Positions 23,742-31,145 of a stretch of 64,000 bases of DNA are shown here, piece by piece. How positions within the stretch are numbered: the first letter of the stretch is position 1; each line of letters starts with the position of its first letter. The translations under genes and the position numbers were made by a program. Source of the stretch: Oscillospiraceae bacterium (GTDB lineage: Bacteria; Bacillota; Clostridia; Oscillospirales; Ruminococcaceae); contig BQOK01000001.1 of NCBI GenBank assembly GCA_022835495.1, forward strand, positions 3,038,001-3,102,000, written 5' to 3'. The notes beneath the pieces were generated by a model that saw nothing but the letters and a program-made list of their open reading frames with translations, made no database searches and had not been told where the DNA came from.

Positions 23742-24749
23742 ATGTTCTGTACAAATTGTGGCGTTCAGTTTGAGGGGAATTTTTGCCCCGCCTGCGGCGC
23801 CCCCGCCGCAGGTCCGGCGCCGGAAACCCCACCGCAGGCCGGTGATGCCCATGTCGGCGAAGGCCCCGGCGGGATCGACCTTCCCGCCCCTCCTCTCGGC
23901 GAGCACAAGGGGAATCTGTGCAGCATCACTTTTCTGGAAGATCGTCTCCTCCTGCACAAAAAGCCGTTGCTCAAATCCATCGATACCGAAATTTATTACG
24001 CCGACGTGGCCTCTGTTTCCTTCAGCAAGGGCTCCGGGCTCTCTTCCGGCTTTGTCTGCATCCGCACCCGGCAGGACCCCACTCCGCCTGCAACGGCGTT
24101 CACCGCGCCTAACGATCCCTTCTCCGTCTGCTTTCTGCCCGCCCAGCTCCACGATTTCCTTCGCATCCACGAATTTTTATCTGCCCTGGCCGCAAAAAAC
24201 GATTTTTCGCCGCCGCAGCTTTCCCCAAGGGCCGCCTCTTCCTCACTATCCCCGGGCTCGCCCGTTTCCTCCCCTTCTCACAACATGGTGAATATCTGCC
24301 TCAATTGCGGCGATACGCTCCTCCCTCAAGCCAAAAAATGTCCCACTTGCGGCTGCAAGGAGTTCGCCCTTCTCGACAAAAGCGACGCCGGGCAGATCGA
24401 ACAGCTCCGCGCCTCTGTCCCTCATCCAAAAGAAAGCCTCACGCCCAATTGGAAAACCTCCTCCCATCCAAAAGAAAGCCTCACGCCCAATTGGAAAACC
24501 TCTTGCCCTCCCAAACCAAGCAAAAAAAAGATCATCAAGCAGCGCATTGCCGAAAACAAGGCCCAAGCGATCGCCTGCTGCCCAAAATGCGGCTCCACCT
24601 CCTTGTCTGCAAACAGAAAAGGGTTCGGCATCGGAAAAGCCGTTATAGGCGCTTCTCTCGTGGGCGGGGTCGGCTTGGCGGCAGGGAACATCCATGCCAA
24701 AAAAGTGATCCTCACCTGTCTGAATTGCGGGCATCAGTGGAAACCCTGA
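23742..24749 (+). CDS. Zinc-ribbon / PH-like protein C (prophage moron, opposite strand)
   Basis: A 335-residue protein on the opposite strand to all tail genes. In order: N-terminal zinc ribbon (CTNCG, CPACG), a bacterial-PH/YokE-like beta domain at about 60-150 (LCSITFLEDRLLLHKKPLL), a second ribbon (CLNCGDTLLPQAKKCPTCG), a 14-residue tandem repeat, and the same split CPKCGS/CLNCGHQWKP domain with a Gly-rich hydrophobic middle as genes A and B. AAAAGGAGG precedes the ATG and a strong terminator follows, so it is an independent unit, the definition of a phage moron. Function unknown. Confidence 0.75.
   Translation: MFCTNCGVQFEGNFCPACGAPAAGPAPETPPQAGDAHVGEGPGGIDLPAPPLGEHKGNLCSITFLEDRLLLHKKPLLKSIDTEIYYADVASVSFSKGSGLSSGFVCIRTRQDPTPPATAFTAPNDPFSVCFLPAQLHDFLRIHEFLSALAAKNDFSPPQLSPRAASSSLSPGSPVSSPSHNMVNICLNCGDTLLPQAKKCPTCGCKEFALLDKSDAGQIEQLRASVPHPKESLTPNWKTSSHPKESLTPNWKTSCPPKPSKKKIIKQRIAENKAQAIACCPKCGSTSLSANRKGFGIGKAVIGASLVGGVGLAAGNIHAKKVILTCLNCGHQWKP
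24423..24506 (+). repeat. 42-bp tandem duplication inside zinc-ribbon gene C
   Basis: Two almost identical 42-base copies begin at 24423 and 24465, encoding HPKESLTPNWKTSS and HPKESLTPNWKTSC. The unit is in phase and lengthens the linker between the second ribbon and the C-terminal domain. Confidence 0.85.
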
Positions 24750-24764
24750 AGCACGCTCCTGCCT

Positions 24765-24790
24765 GCGGCCGGCTTTCCGGCCGCTTTTTT
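24765..24790 (+). terminator. Terminator of zinc-ribbon gene C
   Basis: GCGGCCGG, loop CTTT, CCGGCCGC, then six T. It follows the stop at 24749 and insulates this rightward gene from the opposing tail genes. Confidence 0.9.
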
Positions 24791-24874
24791 GTTTCTGTTC
24801 CAAAACGCCGGCGGCCTGCCCTCTGCGGGCCGTTCGCCGTGCAGGCCCAAAGGGGCTTCCTTGGCTCCGCCGGC

Positions 24875-25444
24875 CTATTCTTCCAACAGCTTCTCCAGGC
24901 GGTGCCGCTGCGCCAGTTCCTCTGCAGTGTACGGCCGTTTCAGGTCTACCCGGTCCTTGTTGTCGTGGTAAAATTCCCGCTCCCAGCTCTCCAGCTTTTT
25001 GCCCCGCCGCAGCTTATCCCGTATCGACACAAGCGTGGCCAGCTGCCCCTCTCCAATACCGTTAAAAAAAGCCATAAAACTCCACCAGTGTAAAAAGGGC
25101 AGCGCGCGCACCTCACAGCCGGCCACCTTATTCACATCCGCTGCGATCACAAGCGCGTCCTGCCGCCAGTCCAGCAGCTTCGGGGCCGGCGCTGCGTTTT
25201 CCGCCTCCTCCCTTCCGCAATTGATGAGCCGGGCCAGATATTCCGCCGCTTCGCCCCGGTCCCCCGCCGGCATAGCCTCATAGCCTTCGTAAAACAGGGC
25301 CATCGCCACCTGCCAGCGCACAAATTCCGGTTCCGCAGGGTCGTCCAGCCGCTGCAAAATATCCAGCACATCCCGGAAATCCGCGTTGATCCGGTATTCC
25401 TTCCCGCCGATCACCGCGCTGGCGGGCAGCCCCCAGGCGTCCAT
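24875..25444 (-). CDS. Phage Gp15-family tail assembly protein
   Basis: A 189-residue protein resembling the bacteriophage Gp15 family: INADFRDVLDILQRLDD near the start, LDWRQDALVIAADVNKVAG and LPFLHWWSFMAFFNGIG in the centre. In Firmicute siphophages this gene follows the tail chaperone and precedes the tape measure, as here apart from the intervening zinc-ribbon genes. ATG at 25444 shares a base with the upstream stop (TGATG), so translation is coupled and no frameshift is needed. Confidence 0.82.
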   Translation of the reverse strand: MDAWGLPASAVIGGKEYRINADFRDVLDILQRLDDPAEPEFVRWQVAMALFYEGYEAMPAGDRGEAAEYLARLINCGREEAENAAPAPKLLDWRQDALVIAADVNKVAGCEVRALPFLHWWSFMAFFNGIGEGQLATLVSIRDKLRRGKKLESWEREFYHDNKDRVDLKRPYTAEELAQRHRLEKLLEE

Positions 25445-25923
25445 CAGTCCTTCACCGCGCGCCGCCGGGCGCGGTTGGCCTTTGCACCGGCCACCGCCTC
25501 GCCCGTCTTTTGGCCCGCGCACGCCTCAGCTCCCGCCTGGATCACCGGCAGCAGCGCCGCAAAAAGGTTGGTCACCACCCGCTCCCCGTTTGTGGCTACC
25601 GCCATAATGTTCACACCGCCCAGCAGCGCGTCAAAATCATTCTGCGGGCCGAACACCCAGCTCAGCACCTCTTTCACCCGGCGGTCCGCCCCCGCCATCA
25701 GCTCCACCACCGCCTGTCCGGCCTCTCCACTCTCCTGGGGCAGGTTTTTTCCTCTTTCGGTCAGTTCCTCTTCAATGGCCTGTACCTTGCCCTGTGCCCG
25801 CAAAAACCGCTCATACACGTTGGGGTCCGCGGGGTTGAACCGCAGCGTCCCTCCCCCGTTCGCCTCCCCGCCGTTGATCTCATACTCTCTCACGCCCGTG
25901 TCAATGTTCAGCTTCATTGCCAT
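25444..25923 (-). CDS. Tail assembly chaperone
   Basis: A 159-residue acidic protein after the tail tube gene, with LRFNPADPNVYERFL, typical of Firmicute phage tail assembly chaperones, and a central SWVFGPQNDFDALLGG. The C-terminus is very basic (KANRARRRAVKD). Such chaperones coat the tape measure protein while the tail tube polymerises. CATTTTACC-side AGGAGG is present upstream of the start on the minus strand. Confidence 0.78.
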   Translation of the reverse strand: MAMKLNIDTGVREYEINGGEANGGGTLRFNPADPNVYERFLRAQGKVQAIEEELTERGKNLPQESGEAGQAVVELMAGADRRVKEVLSWVFGPQNDFDALLGGVNIMAVATNGERVVTNLFAALLPVIQAGAEACAGQKTGEAVAGAKANRARRRAVKD

Positions 25924-25961
25924 TTTACCGGTCCTCCTAAAATCGTAATTTTGCCCGCGTA

Positions 25962-25993
25962 AAAGCCCGCCTGCCTGCCGGCAGGCGGGCTTT
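25962..25993 (-). terminator. Attenuator hairpin after the major tail gene
   Basis: Thirteen-base arms (AAAGCCCGCCTGC / GCAGGCGGGCTTT) around a six-base loop, with a short T-run on the minus strand. It sits between the tail tube gene and the chaperone gene and is likely leaky, raising tail tube message relative to chaperone. Confidence 0.7.
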
Positions 25994-26007
25994 GATTATT
26001 TCGCGGA

Positions 26008-26511
26008 TCACACCGTAGGGGCGCTCCCCTCCGGGGTAAAGGTCCTGGTCTTGGGGTCAAAGGTCCCCTTGGCCCGCCCGCCGGTGTAGTGCAGATTGAA
26101 CGGGATCTGGTACCCGGTGTTGTCGCCGCCGGTGCTTGCCGCCTCGATCACCACGTCCCAGCGCACCGCGGGGAATGCGCCTTCGGTCTCCTTCTCCCAC
26201 AGGTGCACGTCCACCAGGGTGCTGGCGCACTCGTCCAGCACCCGCATGTTGTCCGTGATGTCCTGCAGCCGCTCAAACAGCGGGTCGCCCTGTTCGGCGT
26301 AGTAGGGCTCCACCGCGCCGTTCTTTTCATAGCTGGTCACCAGCACGCTGGTCTCCCCCAGAATGTTGTGCTTTTTTTCCACCTCGGCGCTCATTTCGGC
26401 CACGTATTCCTCCAGGTCCTTGCCCAGCCGCACGTAAACCGGCCCCTCCGAAGCACCGGGCAGCGCCGCGTCGATGTAGTGTGCCATATACTTTCGCTCA
26501 ATTTTCGCCAT
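26008..26511 (-). CDS. Major tail (tube) protein
   Basis: A 167-residue protein of the length and composition of siphophage tail tube subunits, with KYMAHYIDAAL at the start, YVAEMSAEVEKKHNILGETS and the C-terminal GTFDPKTRTFTPEGSAP. Position after the tail-completion gene and before the chaperone supports this. The ATG at 26511 is chosen as the more typical N-terminus (MAKIERKYM); the frame opens five codons earlier. A strong hairpin follows, as is common after highly expressed tail genes. Confidence 0.82.
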   Translation of the reverse strand: MAKIERKYMAHYIDAALPGASEGPVYVRLGKDLEEYVAEMSAEVEKKHNILGETSVLVTSYEKNGAVEPYYAEQGDPLFERLQDITDNMRVLDECASTLVDVHLWEKETEGAFPAVRWDVVIEAASTGGDNTGYQIPFNLHYTGGRAKGTFDPKTRTFTPEGSAPTV

Positions 26512-26512
26512 T

Positions 26513-26986
26513 TCAAGCCACCTCATATCTTATTGTAAATTCTGTCGAGAGGGCCACGGTATAAACCGCCAGCCCTCCCTCGTCCGCCTGCTGCAGCGCA
26601 CCGCCCGCTGCAGTCCATGTCTCCGCTTCTCTCCCGGTGTTTCCAAAGTGCGGGGCCAGCCCTGCGGCGCTCTGCTGCTGCACCCAGCGCTGAAATTCCA
26701 GCAGCCATTCCGCGTTTTCCGTCGCTCCCGTATCCTCCCCCGGGGCCTTGGGCAGCACAAAATTCAGTTTGAAGTCCAGCCGCTGGCGCACCGTCACACC
26801 GCCCAAAATATCCCGGCTGCGGCTCAGCTCGGTCGCGCCCCTCGGGTAAAGGCCGCCTCCCTGCGCCGGCTCGGTGTAGTCCACCCGGAGCTCTCTTACC
26901 CTTTCATAGCCCGGGCAGCCAGCCAGCCAAACCCGCAGCCATTCCAGCCCGCTCTGTTCGGTCTGTGTCGTTTCTTCCTGTGCCAT
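26513..26986 (-). CDS. Head-tail completion / minor capsid-type protein
   Basis: A 157-residue protein immediately upstream of the tail tube gene. It includes LRVDYTEPAQGGGLYPRG, LDFKLNFVLPKAPGEDTG and FQRWVQQQSAAGLAPHFG. Its size and slot correspond to tail terminator or tail completion proteins. GGGGTG precedes the ATG. No residue-level signature is decisive. Confidence 0.68.
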   Translation of the reverse strand: MAQEETTQTEQSGLEWLRVWLAGCPGYERVRELRVDYTEPAQGGGLYPRGATELSRSRDILGGVTVRQRLDFKLNFVLPKAPGEDTGATENAEWLLEFQRWVQQQSAAGLAPHFGNTGREAETWTAAGGALQQADEGGLAVYTVALSTEFTIRYEVA

Positions 26987-27022
26987 TTTTTCACCCCTTT
27001 CCCGGGCTTCTGCAGGGCATTT

Positions 27023-27532
27023 CTACAAATGGTTCTCCGCCCCGCGCGCAGGCGCCGAGGTGCGCCTGTGCCATTTTCCGGCGCCCCCTTCCACGTGGCA
27101 AACATCACCGCGCCAATACTTCGGCTCCACCTCTCTCACAGTGGCCAGATCCTGTTTTCGCGTCGGCAGCAACGCGGCCCAGGCTTCCCGGGTATCCACC
27201 TGCGGGCCCTCGCCCAGCAGCACCTTGTCGCCCGGCGCCAGGGTAAAGCGCCCGGCCCGCTCTGCCTCGTCCAGCGCGTCGAATTCCTCGGGCGGCGCCC
27301 AGCGCGGGCGGCCGGCCCAGCCGTTTGGCAATACGAGCAAAAAACTCTTGGCTTCCCAGCTGCCGCCCCGGTCCACCGCCTGGTTCTCCCGCCACTCAAA
27401 AAACGCCCCGGCAAACACCACCCGCGCGCAGTCAAACCCGCGCCCGTCCGTGCCAAAGCCCGCATGGTACAGTGTCACCACCTGGTCGCACAGGCCGTAA
27501 TCCACCGGCGGCCCCGCTTTTACCCGCAGCAT
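27023..27532 (-). CDS. Minor capsid / connector protein
   Basis: A 169-residue protein beginning MLRVKAGPPVDYGLCDQVV and including VTLYHAG, FAGAFFEWRENQAVDRGG and LAPGDKVLLGEGPQV. It resembles the minor capsid proteins encoded between connector and tail genes in Lactobacillales/Clostridial siphophages. The start at 27532 overlaps the previous gene by 13 bases and has AGGGGGTG just upstream; the open frame continues further upstream but would overlap far into the connector gene. Confidence 0.7.
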   Translation of the reverse strand: MLRVKAGPPVDYGLCDQVVTLYHAGFGTDGRGFDCARVVFAGAFFEWRENQAVDRGGSWEAKSFLLVLPNGWAGRPRWAPPEEFDALDEAERAGRFTLAPGDKVLLGEGPQVDTREAWAALLPTRKQDLATVREVEPKYWRGDVCHVEGGAGKWHRRTSAPARGAENHL

Positions 27533-27882
27533 CGCCCGCACCCCCTGTAAATGTCCAGGTACTGCCGCGCGCAGCGCAGCAGTTCCGCCGCCTGCGCCTT
27601 CCGCGTGCAGTCCGGCTGCGCGCTTTGCCCCACGCTGCTGGATACGCTCCCCACGCTCACACTGGCCGCGCGGCTCCCCGCAGTCTGGAAGTAGTACAGC
27701 GCATCGATCATGGCGCACATTGCCATCTGTTCGCTCTCTTCCTGCCCCGCGGGGGTGCTCACCCTGTAAATGCGCTTGTAGCGCGCCAGCTGGGCGGCGG
27801 CGTCCCGCGCCAATGCCGCAAACTCTGCTTTTGGCACCGAATCCCCCCGGTAGATCTCCGTGTAAAACTCATAGCGCACCAT
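27520..27882 (-). CDS. Head-tail connector protein
   Basis: A 120-residue, largely helical protein right after the major capsid gene, the position of Gp6/HK97-type connectors (LARDAAAQLARYKRIYRV, QMAMCAMIDALYYFQTAG). Its cysteine-rich tail RGCGRCCG is unusual for this class. It probably forms the ring joining portal and tail. Assigned by synteny, length and helical content. Confidence 0.7.
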   Translation of the reverse strand: MVRYEFYTEIYRGDSVPKAEFAALARDAAAQLARYKRIYRVSTPAGQEESEQMAMCAMIDALYYFQTAGSRAASVSVGSVSSSVGQSAQPDCTRKAQAAELLRCARQYLDIYRGCGRCCG

Positions 27883-27900
27883 CCGCCGCCGCCCCCTTCC

Positions 27901-28785
27901 TTACGCTGTGGGCGCGGGGTCCGCCGGCGCGCTCTTCGCAAACTTCGCCAGCACCACCTTCGCCTCGTTGGTCAGCCCCACCGCGTAGAACTCGTTCGCC
28001 GTCACCTCCGTGGTCGCGGTCCGCGGCTTGCGCTCACTCTCCACCATCACCTGCCGCTTCAGGTAGATGGTCAGCGCCGGCAGCTCGTCCTCCGTCTCGC
28101 CGTCCTGCTCCAGCTTCACGATCGGGCAGGTGTACGCCCCTCCGGCCAGTTTCACCTTCCGGCTGGGCACGATCCGGCAGTTCGCAATCTTTCCCACCTC
28201 GCCCGTCATCACCACGTCGCCGGTGTACTTGTCCGCGCTGATGAAGTCCGGGTCCTTGCGCAGCTGCGTCACCTGGTTCGGGTGCACGAACATCACCTTC
28301 TCGGTGTTGATCTCCTCCTCGAACTTGTCCACCGCGTCCACAATCCCGTTGTAGCTGATGATCCCCGCGCTGCCGTCATAGCTCATGGTCGCCTTCATCA
28401 GCGCGTCCAGCGCGTCGCTGTCCGCCTTCGAGGCGATCGCCATCGCCAGCTGGCTGTTGGCCTGCCCCACAGGGTTCCCGTAGCCTGAAAGCACCGCCTC
28501 GTCCGTCAGCCCGATGCTCTTCATTGCTTTCTTCACGGTCACCTTCTGGGTCGAGGTGCTCATCTTGCTCAAGGCCACCTCTTCGCCCTCGGCCACGTCC
28601 ACTGCGTCGCCCACATACCCGTATTTCGGGATCGTGATGGTGTCGCCCGGCACCCCCTGCAGGCTGGCGTCCACCGCCGCAAACGGGGTCACCCGGATCT
28701 TGTTCGGCAGCTTGGCCGAGATCATGTCTGCCATCACCTCGGGGTCGATCAGCTGCGCCAGTTTTGTCATGTTCGTATCTGCCAT
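27901..28785 (-). CDS. Major capsid protein (N4-gp56-like)
   Basis: A 294-residue capsid protein. Core segments are TKLAQLIDPEVMADMISAKL, GVPGDTITIPKYGYVGDA, VKKAMKSIGLTDEAVLSGYG and MFVHPNQVTQLRKD, characteristic of the N4-gp56-type HK97-fold capsids. It directly follows the scaffold gene. It has no obvious N-terminal delta domain, consistent with a separate scaffold protein. AGGAGAG precedes the ATG. Confidence 0.88.
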   Translation of the reverse strand: MADTNMTKLAQLIDPEVMADMISAKLPNKIRVTPFAAVDASLQGVPGDTITIPKYGYVGDAVDVAEGEEVALSKMSTSTQKVTVKKAMKSIGLTDEAVLSGYGNPVGQANSQLAMAIASKADSDALDALMKATMSYDGSAGIISYNGIVDAVDKFEEEINTEKVMFVHPNQVTQLRKDPDFISADKYTGDVVMTGEVGKIANCRIVPSRKVKLAGGAYTCPIVKLEQDGETEDELPALTIYLKRQVMVESERKPRTATTEVTANEFYAVGLTNEAKVVLAKFAKSAPADPAPTA

Positions 28786-28789
28786 TGTT

Positions 28790-29383
28790 TCAACTCTCCT
28801 TTAACTGTTCATAAAGTTCGGGATCCTTCTGCTTCAGCGCCAGGCGCTCCCGATAGCCCAGCGCCCGGAACTTCTCCCGGTCCGGCCCTGCGGCCCCGGT
28901 GCCGGTGCCCCCGGCATAGGGCGGCGCGGTCGTGCCCGCATCAAACAGGTACGCCTCGCTCCCCGCCAGCCCGTCCAGTGCCGCCTGCAGGTCGGCCTCC
29001 TGGTTCTGGCTGGCCCGCAATGCGTCCAGATCCAGCAGCGCCTTGATGGCCGTCGCGCTGCGCCCCTTGCGCGCCTGGATGGCATTGTCCAGCTGCGCGT
29101 CGAACTTCACCGCCGCCACCTGGGCCGCCGCGTCCTTCTCCGCCTGCTCGGCCCTGGCCTTCCATTCGTCCGCGGCCTTTTTGATGCCCTCCACGTCCAG
29201 CGCCTTGAAGCCCTCGATCGTCTTGCCCGCCTCGGCCAGCTGCGCCTGGGCGGTTTTGAGCGCCTCGTTCCTGGCGTTATAGTCCGCCTTGGCGACAAAG
29301 CCCCTGCCGATCTCCGCCGATACCTGCTTGTCGATTTCCTCGGTGTATGCCTCACCCAGGATCCCTTTCAGCCATTCCAACAT
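28790..29383 (-). CDS. Phage scaffolding protein
   Basis: A 197-residue coiled-coil protein (ALKTAQAQLAEAGKTIEGF, ADEWKARAEQAEKDAAAQ) matching the Phage_GP20-type scaffold family, with a Gly/Ala-rich then basic C-terminus (EKFRALGYRERLALKQKD) for capsid binding. ATG at 29383 has GGAAAGGAG upstream; the reading frame extends 38 codons further without a ribosome site. It guides assembly of the capsid protein encoded next and is removed before DNA packaging. Confidence 0.88.
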   Translation of the reverse strand: MLEWLKGILGEAYTEEIDKQVSAEIGRGFVAKADYNARNEALKTAQAQLAEAGKTIEGFKALDVEGIKKAADEWKARAEQAEKDAAAQVAAVKFDAQLDNAIQARKGRSATAIKALLDLDALRASQNQEADLQAALDGLAGSEAYLFDAGTTAPPYAGGTGTGAAGPDREKFRALGYRERLALKQKDPELYEQLKES

Positions 29384-29529
29384 GCTTGCTCCTTTCCGCC
29401 GCTTTCCTTTTTCTCGGGCCAGCCCCCGCACTGCGGCGCCCCTTTTTTTCTCCCCCGGGCCGGGGGTATTTTTGTATATAACAAAAGGCCCCTCCATCGT
29501 GCGCTGAGAGCCGCAGGGGGAGTCCCGTG

Positions 29530-30936
29530 TTATTCTGTTTTCCGTTCCCGATCAAGGGGCGGCATATATTGTCTGCGGATCATTTCGCGTTCCTCCGGCG
29601 TCTTCCAGGGCAGGCCATACTTCCAGGCCAGCGCGATCTCCGGCTTCAAAAGCCCGGCCCCCACCATCTGCATGATCTCACCCCAGGCCTTGTCCGCGTC
29701 GTATAAAACGCCGTTGCCCCAGCTGATCGCCAGATCCTTCTCCGGGTCAAAACCCTCGCCGCCGCACAGCCCGTATGCCTGGCCCAGCACACCGCACAGC
29801 CGCAGCGCCTCCCGGTCCGCACGCTCCCATACCTCCCACAGGTCCTGGATCGTCAGGTTGTAATCCCCTTCGCTGGACGTGATCTCCCGCGCCGTCCGCT
29901 GTGCCGCCTCCACCTCGCTCAGCAGCCCCCGCTTGATCCCCAGCACGCTCTCCACATTCCGCAGGTACTCGGTCTTGCGCGCCAGAAAGCTCGCGTCCCG
30001 CAGCGCCGGGCTGAACACCGTGATCCCCACCGTCTCCGGGTCCTCGTCCAGTCCCGTGAACAGCCCCGCCGGCAGCTCCCGGCTCACCACCCGCCCGCTC
30101 TCGTCCCGCCTCTTTTTCAGCAGGTCGTCGCTGGCGATCACGCGGATCGCCCCGTGGTCGAACTCCTGATCCAGCAGCCATTCGTTGTGGTTGATGTTGT
30201 GGATCAGCCCGGCCGCCGCCGCGTACACGCTCACCCCGTCCGCGCTGCCGTCCACCGTGTTTTCCAGCGGCATCCGGACCTCCGCCATGCCAAGGCACCC
30301 CAGCGGCTCCGGGTAGGTGTACTCCTCTGCCAGCCGTGCGTACTGCGGCAGGCTGCCCAGCGGCGCCGGCTCGCCCAGCGCCGCGCCGTCCCGGCTGTAG
30401 AACAGCTTGTTCTCCAGGGTCAGAAAGCCAGCCTCGCCCACCCTGCGCCGCTCCAAAAGGGTGTACACCCCGCCGTTTGCCGCCGTCTGCTCGCTGCTCA
30501 GCAGGTCCGTCACCCGGCCGCTCGGGTCCCGCCCCAGCACCGCCACCGCGTCCCGCCGCACCACGCTCCAGTAAAACCGGTCCTTCCCCGGTACCGGCTT
30601 CAGCCACGCCTCCCCGCCGATCATCGCAAGCTGCATCGCCTTTTTCCGCTGCCCGTCCAGCTCCTCCTGGCACCGCGCCAGGAACGCGCCCTTGCTTCCC
30701 CCAAGGCTCACCTCCGCCTCGTACTCCGCAAAGCACGCCTTTTGCAGCTTGCTCACCACCGCGCAGGGGATCCGCTGGCACGCATCCTCCTCCGGCCCCG
30801 CCTCCTCCGCGTAATACAGCCGGAACCAGTCCCGGATCGCCCGCTGCATCCCCGCGCTCGTGCAGTCCCGCGCCCCGGGAAACGCCTCGCTGAAATGCTG
30901 CAGCCCCCGCCCCAGCAGCGCGCTTATCAGTGCCAT
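29530..30936 (-). CDS. Portal protein (SPP1 Gp6-like)
   Basis: A 468-residue portal. Recognisable parts are the N-terminal helical region, the clip/wing segment with FYWSVVRRDAVAVLGRDPSG, and the C-terminal EVEAAQRTAREITSSEGDYN typical of SPP1-type portals, ending KYGLPWKTPEEREMIRRQY. It forms the dodecameric DNA channel. The start at 30936 follows GGGGGAGGGG and lies three bases after the upstream small gene; the much longer open frame is not supported. Confidence 0.88.
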   Translation of the reverse strand: MALISALLGRGLQHFSEAFPGARDCTSAGMQRAIRDWFRLYYAEEAGPEEDACQRIPCAVVSKLQKACFAEYEAEVSLGGSKGAFLARCQEELDGQRKKAMQLAMIGGEAWLKPVPGKDRFYWSVVRRDAVAVLGRDPSGRVTDLLSSEQTAANGGVYTLLERRRVGEAGFLTLENKLFYSRDGAALGEPAPLGSLPQYARLAEEYTYPEPLGCLGMAEVRMPLENTVDGSADGVSVYAAAAGLIHNINHNEWLLDQEFDHGAIRVIASDDLLKKRRDESGRVVSRELPAGLFTGLDEDPETVGITVFSPALRDASFLARKTEYLRNVESVLGIKRGLLSEVEAAQRTAREITSSEGDYNLTIQDLWEVWERADREALRLCGVLGQAYGLCGGEGFDPEKDLAISWGNGVLYDADKAWGEIMQMVGAGLLKPEIALAWKYGLPWKTPEEREMIRRQYMPPLDRERKTE

Positions 30937-30938
30937 CT

Positions 30939-31145
30939 TCACCCCTCCCCCGCGTTGTTGTTGATCACGATCCGCCGCTGGCTGCGCAGTCCCGCCTCCA
31001 GCCCGTCCAGGTATGCGTTCAGCTTTGCGATCTCCGCTCTCGCCTCCGCCAGCTGCCCCTGCAGCCGCTTGTTCTCCTCCACAAGGCTCTCCCGCGCCCA
31101 CTCCGGTAAAAACCGGCGGCACAGCCAGCCCTTGAATCCCTTCAT
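30939..31145 (-). CDS. Small coiled-coil phage protein
   Basis: A 68-residue protein between terminase and portal. It has a basic/aromatic N-terminus (MKGFKGWLCRRFLPEW) and a coiled coil (LVEENKRLQGQLAEARAEIAKL). Its start overlaps the terminase stop by one base. The family is not recognised; location suggests a packaging or head-assembly helper. Confidence 0.65.
   Translation of the reverse strand: MKGFKGWLCRRFLPEWARESLVEENKRLQGQLAEARAEIAKLNAYLDGLEAGLRSQRRIVINNNAGEG

Noticed and set aside
25400-25500. A frameshifted tail-chaperone pair as in lambda G/GT
   Set aside because: The two genes meet at a TGATG stop-start overlap with no slippery heptamer, so coupled translation is sufficient.
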